The position numbers and the translations under genes are program-made. A DNA stretch of 32,594 nt from Gemmatimonadaceae bacterium (lineage in GTDB: Bacteria > Gemmatimonadota > Gemmatimonadetes > Gemmatimonadales > Gemmatimonadaceae): assembly GCA_013813715.1 (NCBI GenBank), contig JACCRF010000074.1, positions 1 to 32,594 on the forward strand, read 5' to 3'. Within the stretch, counting starts at the first letter, position 1, and every line of letters starts with the position of its first letter. The notes beneath the pieces are model-generated. The model made no database searches, was not told where the DNA came from, and saw only the letters and a program-made list of their open reading frames with translations. Below are positions 25,097 to 32,594 of this stretch, piece by piece.

Positions 25097-26565
25097 TTTG
25101 TCTCCCGAGAACTTTGACTATTGGTTTGTATTGCCGACGATGGTAATGATACGCTCGAAAGTGAAAAAAGGTTGAAGGAACTTTCGGTCGCAGGCAGCGT
25201 GTCCCGCTTCCGCACTCCTTCCTCGAACGGGCCCACCAGGTGAGCGATGCTGTTGGCGTAGTAGCTGATGAGGCCCCGGTTGCCGGGAAGCACCGCGAAG
25301 CCGTCGCCCGACCGCACGAGCATCCGGCGCATTATCAGCATTCTCAAGGCGCGATCAAAAATCTCCTCGATGTCTCCTTCCGCGCGGATCACCCGCGCAT
25401 TGAGCTCTACCAGCACGTCGCGCATCTCGGCCATTCGCTCGATCAACCGCGCCCGGGGGATGAAGTCGCTGTCGAGTGACTGGATCGCCGCGCACGCGAG
25501 CGGAACCGGCGTGACCGGTATGATGGCTCCTATCCGCGACATCATTGAGTCGCACAACGACTGAACTCTGGCAAGACGCTCGTGGCGCGAAAGATCGAAC
25601 AGCGATTCGCCCTTGCGTTCGTGTTCGGCTAACCATGGAGCGAGCGCCACCGGCTCGCCGATGGTAACCGCCGCACGGCCATAGCGCTTCCACCTCCGAA
25701 ACACGATGCGACCGGCGTTCCACCACAGGTACCGCGCGACCTCGTACATCTGCACGCGCCGCGGTGAGGTGCGTTCGCCCTTCGCAACCGCCAGCTCCCG
25801 CAGCAGCGACCGGTCCTCGAGAACGCGGTCGTAGTTGATCGCGACCGGCACAAGGCATATCCGGTCGCGGTACGCGTCGTCTCGTGCCACGCCGATGATG
25901 TAGTCGAGCAAGCCAATCTTCGCCGGTCGAAGCTTGCCATCCCGTGTCAACCCGCCCTCGGGGAAAATACCCTGCGTCACTCCGTTCCTCGTGATGAGCT
26001 GGACGTACCGCTCGAGCACGGTATGATACAGCGGCTCGCGGAATTTCCTTCGCACGAAATACGAGCCAAAGCTCTTGAACAGATACTCGAGAGGGAACGC
26101 GCGGGCCCACTCGCCGACGGCGTACGAAATCGCAACCCGTCCAGTGAGCACATAGCCGACGAGAACGTAATCGGCGTTCGAACGGTGGTTCATCAAATAG
26201 ACGACGATCGCGTTCTTCGGAAGCGCCGACGACCCTCGGGTTCCATGCTGATCGGCGGATACCTTGTAGAACATGTTGAGCAGCGTCCGGCTGACAAAAT
26301 AGCCGAACCTGTAATACGCGAGGATATTGAAGAACGGCACGATCTCGTCGACGTACCGCGACACCTTCGCAAGCACGGCGGCAGTCTCGAGATCATTCTC
26401 CTGCGCATGCAAGGCGACGGCTGTCGCGACGACCGGGTCGCGGAGGAGCGTCTCGCGGATGGAGTTTCTGTCCGCGAGCTTGAATCGGTCCACATGTGCA
26501 CCGCGCTTCCGGATCGAACGAAGTGCGCTTCGGCTGACTCGTCTTCGCAGAAAGTCGAACGGCAT
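25093..26565 (-). CDS. Glycerol-3-phosphate acyltransferase (PlsB-like)
   Basis: The enzyme acylates glycerol 3-phosphate in the first step of phospholipid synthesis. The four acyltransferase blocks are present: 'NHRSNADY' (H127 and D132), 'GSYFVRRKF', 'FPEGGLTRDGKLR' and 'VPVAINYDRV'. These match the PlsB pattern rather than PlsC, especially the EGG-x-(S/T)-R-x-G part. At 490 residues it is much shorter than the roughly 800-residue Escherichia coli PlsB and lacks much of its flanking region, which is common in other phyla. The N-terminus is basic. It probably sits at the inner face of the cytoplasmic membrane. ATG 26565 has no visible ribosome site. It overlaps the Spy-like gene by four bases. 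Confidence 0.88.
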   Translation of the reverse strand: MPFDFLRRRVSRSALRSIRKRGAHVDRFKLADRNSIRETLLRDPVVATAVALHAQENDLETAAVLAKVSRYVDEIVPFFNILAYYRFGYFVSRTLLNMFYKVSADQHGTRGSSALPKNAIVVYLMNHRSNADYVLVGYVLTGRVAISYAVGEWARAFPLEYLFKSFGSYFVRRKFREPLYHTVLERYVQLITRNGVTQGIFPEGGLTRDGKLRPAKIGLLDYIIGVARDDAYRDRICLVPVAINYDRVLEDRSLLRELAVAKGERTSPRRVQMYEVARYLWWNAGRIVFRRWKRYGRAAVTIGEPVALAPWLAEHERKGESLFDLSRHERLARVQSLCDSMMSRIGAIIPVTPVPLACAAIQSLDSDFIPRARLIERMAEMRDVLVELNARVIRAEGDIEEIFDRALRMLIMRRMLVRSGDGFAVLPGNRGLISYYANSIAHLVGPFEEGVRKRDTLPATESSFNLFSLSSVSLPSSAIQTNSQSSRETK

Positions 26566-26683
26566 ATGGGCGCAGGTATCTCTTGACGCGGATGGGGGCG
26601 ACGGAGGACGTGTCCTACCGGAGTTTTCCCCGGATTTCGATCGAGGCCTTATCTTACGCAGCTTCTCAATTTATCGATCCCGA

Positions 26684-27763
26684 ATGAACCTCGCCGCGCC
26701 CGTCGCCGCCGCTCTGATACTCGTTGTCAGCCAATCCTCCGCCCAGCCGAATGACGTCCGCGCGGCGGGTAAGGCCGTGTTGCGGTCCCGCGCGAATGAC
26801 TCGACATCTGCTCGGCTATCCGAGACGACCCTAAACGCTGCTCTGACACGCTTTCCCGCCCTCGTGTCGCGGAGCGATGCCGTAGCACTCCACATCCAGG
26901 TTCTTCTCGACCGTGCTGGCTTCTCACCGGGCATCATTGACGGCGCGTGGGGAAGCAATGCGGCGAGGGCGCTCAGTTTCTTCGTGACGCCCTATGCACC
27001 GGAGTCCCGCGCCGGTGCAGCAGCTGCGGCGATGACCACCCTCGATAAGCCTGCCTATGAAAGACTACGCATCGCTGCGGGACCGGGGGCAGTCATGGAA
27101 CGCTACACGGTCACCGACGACGACCTTCGCGGCCCGTTCGTCGAAGTTCCGGACGACGTGTATGGGCAGGCTAAGTTGCGGTGCCTTTGCTACTCCTCCG
27201 CCGCCGAGGCGATCGCCGAGCGATTTCACATCTCTCCACGGCTCCTCGCGCGACTGAACCCTGGCACACCGCTCGATCAGCTCTCCCCCGGATTTGCGCT
27301 TCTCGTTCCCAACGTCGACAACGAGACCGAAGCATCCCCGTCGGACACCATGATAGTGGCGCGACTCATAGTGTCACGCACAGGTTTCTGGACCCAGGCC
27401 AGGGACGAATCAGGCCGCATCATCTTCCACTTTCCCTCGACGCTGGGCGGAGGCTTCGATCCATCACCACTGGGAAATTTCAAGGTCGTCAGCGTGTCGC
27501 GGAGCCCGGCCTTTCGCTACCAGCCGAAGCTGTTCTCGGAAGTGCCGGATTCCGAGCCGGAGGCGCTTCTGCCGCCCGGCCCCAACTCTCCGGTGGGCTC
27601 GGTGTGGATCGGCCTCTCCAAGCGCCACTACGGAATACACGGCACGTCGTCGCCCGAGACAATTGGCTACGCGACATCGCACGGCTGTGTCCGCCTGACC
27701 AACTGGGACGCGCTCCAGCTCGCTCTGCTCGTGGAGAGCGGAACGCCGGTGGAGTTCCGCTGA
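26684..27763 (+). CDS. L,D-transpeptidase with peptidoglycan-binding and LysM-like domains, exported (LDT2)
   Basis: The 359-residue paralogue of LDT1 keeps the same domain order: peptidoglycan-binding ('LHIQVLLDRAGFSPGIIDG', about 69-105), LysM-like (about 140-215) and YkuD, with 'YGIHGTSSPETIGY' and 'SHGCVRLTN' (catalytic C335). The shared 'CxCYS' and 'AEAIAERFH' strings are nearly identical in both copies. It differs in having an ordinary signal peptide (cleavage near SSAQ) rather than a lipobox, and lacks the long Ser/Thr linker before the catalytic domain. ATG 26684 leaves a signal peptide without positive charge, and the frame is open upstream (IYRSR), so the start may be a rare codon further up. 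It heads an operon with a glycosyltransferase and two acyltransferases, so it may attach or organise a glycan at the wall. Confidence 0.9.
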   Translation: MNLAAPVAAALILVVSQSSAQPNDVRAAGKAVLRSRANDSTSARLSETTLNAALTRFPALVSRSDAVALHIQVLLDRAGFSPGIIDGAWGSNAARALSFFVTPYAPESRAGAAAAAMTTLDKPAYERLRIAAGPGAVMERYTVTDDDLRGPFVEVPDDVYGQAKLRCLCYSSAAEAIAERFHISPRLLARLNPGTPLDQLSPGFALLVPNVDNETEASPSDTMIVARLIVSRTGFWTQARDESGRIIFHFPSTLGGGFDPSPLGNFKVVSVSRSPAFRYQPKLFSEVPDSEPEALLPPGPNSPVGSVWIGLSKRHYGIHGTSSPETIGYATSHGCVRLTNWDALQLALLVESGTPVEFR

Positions 27764-28965
27764 GCGAGCGAGCAGCCGGCGACCGCCTTCGCATCATCGT
27801 CGGCGGCTTTCTCGGGCTGTTGCCCGCCGGCGGAATCACATGGGACTACATCCAGTATCCGCTCGGCTTCGCTTCACTCGGGCACGACGTCTTCTACATC
27901 GAGGACACCCGCCTCTGGCCGATCTATCAGGACGCGGCATCGGGTGACGTCTCCTGCGCCGCGAATGTCGAGCACCTCGCGCACGTGATGTCCGCGTTCG
28001 GGCTGGCCAACCGCTGGGCGTACCGCGATGAAGTTACCGGGCAATGTTTCGGAATGTCCTCGGCTGCCGTCGACGAGGCCTGCCGCACCGCGGATGTTTT
28101 CGTAAACGTTTCATGCTCGACGTTCCTTCGTGACGAGTATTTGTCGATCCCCATCCGCGTATTGATAGACACCGACCCGATGTTCACCCAGATCCAGCAC
28201 GCGACGCAGTCGGGGTTTACGGCCGGACAAACCGGAATTCGCGGGCTTGTCGCGGGCCACACTCATCATTTTACCTTCGGCGAGAGCGTCGGCGCACCTG
28301 ACTGCCGCATTCCGGAGACGGGCGTTGAATGGCATGCGACACGACAGCCGGTTTGCATCGAGCATTGGCCGGTTACGCCGCTTCCCGCCGGCGGAGGCGC
28401 CAAATTCACAACTATAATGAACTGGACGGCTGGTCGTCCTCTGTTGTACGAGGGAGAATGCTGGGGTCAGAAGGACGTCGAATTCCTCCGGCTGCTCGAC
28501 CTGCCTCGCCGCACACGAGCGCATCTCGCCGTCGTCGTTGGTCAGACGACGGGTGAGCCCTTTCCGGTCGAGAGGGCCACATCCGCTGGCTGGCAGGTGC
28601 TCGACCCGGCGACCTCAGCTGAAGATTGGCTGACCTACCGGAATTTCATTCAGTCGTCGGCGGGCGAGTTTTCCGTCGCGAAGGAGACATATGTGAAGGC
28701 CCGCACCGGGTGGTTCTCATGCCGATCGGCGTGTTATCTGGCGAGCGGGCGCCCCGTTGTCACTCAGGATACCGGGTGGTCACTTCACATCCCCTCCGGC
28801 CGCGGGCTCATTGGATTCACGACGCGCGACGAAGCCGTTGCCGGACTCGAGGAAGTAGCGAGTGATCCGGCGCGACATGGGGAGAGTGCGCGCGCAATCG
28901 CGGAGGAGTTCTTCGACGCGCAGCACGTTCTCGGGGATCTGCTCGCGCAGGTGACGACGGGATGA
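27760..28965 (+). CDS. CgeB-like glycosyltransferase, copy 2, probable CTG start
   Basis: The protein is a clear paralogue of copy 1: 'LRIIVGGFLGLLPAGG' at the start, 'DTDPMFTQ', 'FTFGESVGAPDCRIPETG', 'KDVEFLRLLDLP', 'VKARTGWFSCRSACYLASG' and 'RPVVTQDTGW'. Aligned with copy 1, the protein should start within ten or so residues of 'LRIIVGG'. There is no ATG, GTG or TTG there in this frame. CTG at 27760 overlaps the LDT2 stop (CTGA) and has GGAG five bases upstream, so I take it as the start, giving 401 residues. GTG 27181 in this frame would only shadow the transpeptidase. It transfers a sugar to an unknown acceptor, and is coupled to the next gene by ATGA. Confidence 0.8.
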   Translation: MSERAAGDRLRIIVGGFLGLLPAGGITWDYIQYPLGFASLGHDVFYIEDTRLWPIYQDAASGDVSCAANVEHLAHVMSAFGLANRWAYRDEVTGQCFGMSSAAVDEACRTADVFVNVSCSTFLRDEYLSIPIRVLIDTDPMFTQIQHATQSGFTAGQTGIRGLVAGHTHHFTFGESVGAPDCRIPETGVEWHATRQPVCIEHWPVTPLPAGGGAKFTTIMNWTAGRPLLYEGECWGQKDVEFLRLLDLPRRTRAHLAVVVGQTTGEPFPVERATSAGWQVLDPATSAEDWLTYRNFIQSSAGEFSVAKETYVKARTGWFSCRSACYLASGRPVVTQDTGWSLHIPSGRGLIGFTTRDEAVAGLEEVASDPARHGESARAIAEEFFDAQHVLGDLLAQVTTG

Positions 28966-29561
28966 GCGAGGACGTGCTACACCCGATTATCCCGGGCGCG
29001 AAGCTGGACGGCGACTGGTTCGACTCACGGATACCGACAAACGTCGAGGCGGGTGAGGGATCGGTGATTGACTCGACGTTCTGCTTCAAACACTACTTTG
29101 CGACCGGGTTGGTGGGGCTCAGGGTTGGACGAAACGTCACCATCTGGCGCACTTCGCTTGCCGCCGAGAAAAACGGGATCATCGAGATCGGCGATCATTG
29201 CTACATCGCGAATGCGTCGCTGGTGTGCTCGTCGCGGATCACCATCGGATCATACGTGATGATCGCCGGCGGGGTGACGATCGCGGATTCGGATTTCCAT
29301 CCGCTTGGGCCGGCGGCGCGCGTCGCCGACAGCATCGCGCTGTCTCCGATCGGAGACCGGTCACGCCGGCCGGCGATTGAAACACGTCCCGTGGTGATCG
29401 AAGACGACGTGTGGATCGGATACAACGCGACGATTCTTAAAGGCGTGCGCATTGGCGCGGGCGCGGTTGTCGCTCCAGGCGCCGTAGTCATCCGTGATGT
29501 CGAAAGCGGAACGCTGGTCGGCGGGAATCCGGCGCGCTTGCTGGACGAGCCCCAGTCGTGA
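28962..29561 (+). CDS. Left-handed beta-helix acyltransferase (hexapeptide repeat), copy A
   Basis: The 199-residue protein consists of hexapeptide repeats (IIEIGDHCYIANASLV, ITIGSYVMIAGG, PVVIEDDVWIGYNATI, VRIGAGAVVAPGAVV), the fold of acetyl- and succinyltransferases acting on sugars and amino acids. The loop after 'IADSDFHPLG' carries H113, in the place of the catalytic His of maltose/galactoside acetyltransferases. The C-terminal 'GTLVGGNPAR' is the usual closing motif. ATG 28962 overlaps the glycosyltransferase stop as ATGA, and the stop overlaps the next start as GTGA. It probably acylates the sugar made by this operon. Confidence 0.88.
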   Translation: MSEDVLHPIIPGAKLDGDWFDSRIPTNVEAGEGSVIDSTFCFKHYFATGLVGLRVGRNVTIWRTSLAAEKNGIIEIGDHCYIANASLVCSSRITIGSYVMIAGGVTIADSDFHPLGPAARVADSIALSPIGDRSRRPAIETRPVVIEDDVWIGYNATILKGVRIGAGAVVAPGAVVIRDVESGTLVGGNPARLLDEPQS

Positions 29562-30238
29562 CGGATTCACGCACACACGTGGCCGGCGACTGGTACCCGC
29601 TTGGGCTTCCCGAAAACATCGTCATCGGAAATGACGTGTACATCGATAGCTCCTACGGCTTCGCCAATTTTCACTCCCGACTGCAGCCCGGTCTCACGGT
29701 TGGTGATGCATCCGGCGTGTACGACCGTGCGGCTCTTGTGGTAGGGCCGCGAGGGCGAGTGACTGTCGGGGCATTCACCGTGCTCAACGGTACCTACGTG
29801 ATCTGTGACGACAGAGTCGATATCGGCGCGCATTGCCTGCTCGCATGGGGAGTCGTGATCACCGACAACTGGTGCGGCGGACGGGCGACGTGCGCGGCGC
29901 GGCGCGCAGCGCTCAACGCGACGGGCACGGATTCCGCGCGGCATCCTCCGTCGGCCGGTATTCCGCGTCCGGTGGTCGTGGAAGACAACGTGTGGGTGGG
30001 ATTCGACGCTGTGATTCTGCCCGGGGTGACGCTCGGACGTGGCTGCATAGTGGGGTGCAAGAGTATTGTCTACGAAGACGTGCCTCCGTACGCGGTCGTC
30101 GGCGGCGACCCGGCGCGGATCATCCGCGGCTACCTCGACCCCGACGACACGGACGATGCGCGGGCCGAGGCCCTCGCGACCGCCACTCGGGGCCCCCTGA
30201 TCCGCAGGAGCGCCCTCAATCCTCTCCGAGAGCGATGA
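29558..30238 (+). CDS. Left-handed beta-helix acyltransferase-like protein, copy B
   Basis: The 226-residue protein starts at GTG 29558, overlapping the previous stop (GTGA). Hexapeptide repeats are clear: 'GRVTVGAFTVLNGTYV', 'VDIGAHCLLAWGVVI', 'PVVVEDNVWVGFDAVI', 'VTLGRGCIVGCKSIV' and the closing 'YAVVGGDPARII'. The loop that carries the catalytic His in copy A reads 'ITDNWCGGRATCAARR' here, with no His at that place, so it may be inactive, use another residue, or act as a partner of copy A. The 30-residue Ala/Arg-rich C-terminal extension and a 17-residue insert before the last repeat are unlike copy A. Its end overlaps the convergent hydrolase by 23 bases. Confidence 0.8.
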   Translation: MTDSRTHVAGDWYPLGLPENIVIGNDVYIDSSYGFANFHSRLQPGLTVGDASGVYDRAALVVGPRGRVTVGAFTVLNGTYVICDDRVDIGAHCLLAWGVVITDNWCGGRATCAARRAALNATGTDSARHPPSAGIPRPVVVEDNVWVGFDAVILPGVTLGRGCIVGCKSIVYEDVPPYAVVGGDPARIIRGYLDPDDTDDARAEALATATRGPLIRRSALNPLRER

Positions 30239-31202
30239 ATCGGCTGAGTAGGCCCGGAAAGATTCCGCTGGTGATGGACGGCACGACTACGTTGTGTTCT
30301 GCGAGGCCCTCAATGGGGACGAGCTGTACAGAAGGCAACCCGCCCATGTTCTCCGCCCAACGGCGGTCGCGCGGAAACCCCGTCCCGTACACGAACAGGA
30401 CTTTGGGTGGGTTCTCAGCGGCTGCGTACAGTGGCCGCATGTCCACTGCGTATTCGGGGACTTCGGCCGGTCCTCTCGACAAGGTCTTGCCGAAAGTGGG
30501 CATGTCTTCATTGAACTCGCGAGTCAGTGTGGTCGGCCCTGCCATGCACAAGACGGCTCTGGCCCCGACGTTCAGTCCATAGTGCAGCGCGGGGAAAGCG
30601 CCCGCCGAATTACCGTAGGTGTAGATGCGCCGCGCGCCGATATCAGAGGTGAGTTGCTTAAGCCCCTCGACCGATGTCGCTCGGTCTGGGCCGAGCGAAG
30701 GAAATCCGACACCGCCGGCGATCTCTCGGAAATCCCGAAGGTAGATAATGCTCACGGGCAGCCGCCCGAGCCACCGGTGAACCACCGCCACCGGCAACCC
30801 GGCACGATTACTCATTCCGCAGAATACGACCAGCGCGGCATCGCAGTTCGGGCGTCTAACAACCTGCACGTCCAACTCACGATCTTCCGCGAACTCCAAC
30901 AGTGGAGCCGGACCTACGGGTTTGCAATCAAACACGCGAGTCAACGTTTCTGCATAGCGGAGGGAGGGCAACGCCGCATGTAGACGTCGGATAGCGTGCT
31001 CAGCGGCTGCAAGTCGGTTGGTCTCGAGCAAGTGCTGGCAGGCCAACGTCAAGCTCCTTGAACCGACGTTCTCCAGAGCCTGCGAGCTCCCGTGCTCGAA
31101 GGTTCGCTGGATTTCATCGGCGAGCGAGGCAATTGCCGTTACGTCGTGGGCTGCCCTCATGCGCCGGTTGCCATCGAACTTCTCATCGAATTCCTGGGTC
31201 AC
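30216..31202 (-). CDS. Alpha/beta-hydrolase-fold protein
   Basis: The 328-residue protein contains a nucleophile elbow 'TYGNSAGAF' (S199), preceded by strand 'ALVVFCGMSN' and 'ISIIYLRDFRE'-like segments, and followed by 'VLFVYGTGFPRDRRWAEN', which could supply the acid, and 'EGLAEHNVV', which could supply the His of a catalytic triad. The first 100 residues are a helical region without hydrolase motifs. No signal peptide is seen. Start is GTG 31202; ATG 31160 is an alternative. The substrate is unknown. Its position next to glycan acylation genes and an ABC exporter suggests a role in surface polymer maturation, but that is only context. Confidence 0.7.
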   Translation of the reverse strand: MTQEFDEKFDGNRRMRAAHDVTAIASLADEIQRTFEHGSSQALENVGSRSLTLACQHLLETNRLAAAEHAIRRLHAALPSLRYAETLTRVFDCKPVGPAPLLEFAEDRELDVQVVRRPNCDAALVVFCGMSNRAGLPVAVVHRWLGRLPVSIIYLRDFREIAGGVGFPSLGPDRATSVEGLKQLTSDIGARRIYTYGNSAGAFPALHYGLNVGARAVLCMAGPTTLTREFNEDMPTFGKTLSRGPAEVPEYAVDMRPLYAAAENPPKVLFVYGTGFPRDRRWAENMGGLPSVQLVPIEGLAEHNVVVPSITSGIFPGLLSRFIALGED

Positions 31203-31465
31203 GTTTGCGGGCTGGCCAATGGCGAGCGGTGCTCGCCAGCATTGAGACCGTAGAGCGAAGAAAACACTCCGCCGGAGATTCAGCGGGAGCGCAACCTAGT
31301 GTAACAGCCCTCAGAATACCAGCGGCACCGCTCACAATCAGGACGCCTCACGACGTGCACCTCAACTTCGAGTTGCAAACGACCGCCGCCGAACCCATAA
31401 TGATCTCCCCCTGACAGCCTCGGCACAGCGTCGTTTGGCGCGGAATCGCGGGACCCGACCTACAC

Positions 31466-32594
31466 ATGAGGTATCCCGCCGTAAGATTCGCTCGCAACTA
31501 CGCGATACTTCGCTACGCCATCCGGGAGTGGCCCAGGCTGCTGGTGCTGATTGGGCTGAATGCAGTCGCCGCGCTGGTCGCAGCACTGCAGCCCTGGCCA
31601 ATGAAGTTGCTGGTGGACTACGCACTCCAGCACGCCAAGGGCTCCCCGCTGCCAGCCATTGTCAGGCCCTTCGTGCTCGCGCTGTCCCCTGTCGCACTTG
31701 TCGTCGCCGCCGCCGTTGCCACGGTGGCGATGTTCGCCCTCAACACGCTTCTCTCAAACGCCGTTTCCTGGGCCTGGGCGGTGGCGGGACAGCGGATGGT
31801 ATACGGTGTTGCGGCGGATGTCTTTCGGCGACTCCAGCGCGTCTCGCTTCTATTGCACACGCAACGCAAGGTGGGCGATTCGCTCACACTGCTGACGCAC
31901 GACGTGTGGGGAGTGTACACGATGTGCGAGGCCGTTTTGATCGGTCCCGCGCGGCATCTGCTCACGGTCGTGGCGATAGGCCTCGTGGCATGGCGCCTTG
32001 ACCCGGGCCTCACGCTATTGTCGCTGACGATCATTCCCGCGCTCGCCGCGACGGCGCGCTTTTTTGGACCTCGTCTTCTGAAGAAGGCCCGCGGAAACCG
32101 GGAACTTCAGGCGAAGCTATTCAGTTTCATGCAACAAAACCTGTCGGCATTGCCAATGGTTCAGGCCTTCGGAACCGAGACCCGCAACAATTTCGAGTTC
32201 GGGCGCCTGGCGGACCTCGGAGTCCTCCAACTGCGCCGCAACGCCTTGTTGAAGAGCTGGTACTCGACTGTCTCCGGGATCATTCCGTCGATCGGGGTTG
32301 CCGTCGTCCTGTATGCAGGCGGCCAGCGCGTCCTGGCCGGCACTCTGTCGCTCGGCAGCCTCCTCGTATTCCTGGCCTATCTGCGTACGATGCAGGAGGC
32401 GCTCCGCGGATTGCTCCATAACTACTCGAGCCTCAGGACTGTCGAAGCGAGCATCGAGCGTTTGATGGAGGTGCTGGACGCGGATGACATGATTCGTGAG
32501 GTTCCAGGAGCACCGGCGTTGCCGGCGCGGGGTGCGAGTGAGGGGTCGAACATCAGTCTGGAGGGCGTGGTGTTCGGGTACGAGCCCGGCCGCC
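31466..32594 (+). CDS. ABC exporter (membrane plus ATPase type), 3' end outside the window
   Basis: The frame is open from ATG 31466 to the last base, 376 codons. The N-terminal membrane domain shows helix-rich segments: 'LLVLIGLNAVAALVAAL', 'VALVVAAAVATVAMFAL', 'LLTVVAIGLVAW', 'LTLLSLTIIPALAA' and 'IIPSIGVAVVLYAGG'. The loop 'QQNLSALPMVQAFGTE' is the intracellular coupling helix region of type I exporters, followed by 'LSLGSLLVFLAYL' and 'YSSLRTVEASIERLMEVLD', then 'ISLEGVVFGYEPGR' at the opening of the nucleotide-binding domain. The Walker A motif lies beyond the window. This is the layout of MsbA-type half-transporters, which export lipids, glycolipids or drugs. It diverges from the hydrolase gene across 263 bases without a clear promoter. 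Confidence 0.9.
   Translation, partial: MRYPAVRFARNYAILRYAIREWPRLLVLIGLNAVAALVAALQPWPMKLLVDYALQHAKGSPLPAIVRPFVLALSPVALVVAAAVATVAMFALNTLLSNAVSWAWAVAGQRMVYGVAADVFRRLQRVSLLLHTQRKVGDSLTLLTHDVWGVYTMCEAVLIGPARHLLTVVAIGLVAWRLDPGLTLLSLTIIPALAATARFFGPRLLKKARGNRELQAKLFSFMQQNLSALPMVQAFGTETRNNFEFGRLADLGVLQLRRNALLKSWYSTVSGIIPSIGVAVVLYAGGQRVLAGTLSLGSLLVFLAYLRTMQEALRGLLHNYSSLRTVEASIERLMEVLDADDMIREVPGAPALPARGASEGSNISLEGVVFGYEPGR

Overview
The window is high-GC DNA from a Gram-negative, probably environmental, bacterium. It encodes a very large TonB-dependent receptor with a carboxypeptidase-like N-terminal domain, several outer-membrane beta-barrels ending in Phe, lipoproteins and secreted metallopeptidases. 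There are no IS elements, phage genes, CRISPR arrays or tRNAs that I can see. The gene mix would fit Gemmatimonadota or a neighbouring phylum, but that is an impression from gene content and not a classification.

Bases 1-13,900 are a cell-surface polysaccharide locus in mixed orientation. It begins with a methyltransferase cut by the window edge and an outer-membrane barrel. A tight + strand run follows: NAD-dependent sugar epimerase, acyl-CoA dehydrogenase, and a methyltransferase broken by an in-frame TAA. A DegT/DnrJ-type sugar aminotransferase lies on the - strand, followed by the decayed remnant of a glycosyltransferase. Next come a GT4 glycosyltransferase, a NodB-like deacetylase, an intact - strand CgeB-like glycosyltransferase, and an 851-residue protein that joins a TIM-barrel glycoside hydrolase to a family 2 glycosyltransferase. 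The aminotransferase is flanked by a broken gene on each side, which suggests the locus has been remodelled recently.

Bases 13,900-20,550 hold more ordinary genes. These are an ACE-like M2 dipeptidase lipoprotein, a convergent matrixin-like protease, a small secreted protein, a small outer-membrane barrel, the ribosomal pair rpsL-rpsG with a good promoter, and a lipoprotein L,D-transpeptidase (LDT1). No fusA follows rpsG within the window.

Bases 20,550-26,570 are a - strand block: a PlsB-like acyltransferase overlapping a Spy/CpxP-like periplasmic protein, then a 1,229-residue TonB-dependent receptor. The receptor carries an extra C-terminal domain with the same pair of LTxxQ motifs as the Spy-like neighbour.

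Bases 26,680-30,240 are a + strand, translationally coupled operon. It encodes a second L,D-transpeptidase paralogous to LDT1, a second CgeB-like glycosyltransferase that appears to start at CTG, and two left-handed beta-helix acyltransferases. The adjacent stop and start codons overlap as CTGA, ATGA and GTGA. This looks like a machine that links peptidoglycan remodelling with synthesis and acylation of a surface glycan. An alpha/beta hydrolase and the first part of an ABC exporter close the window.
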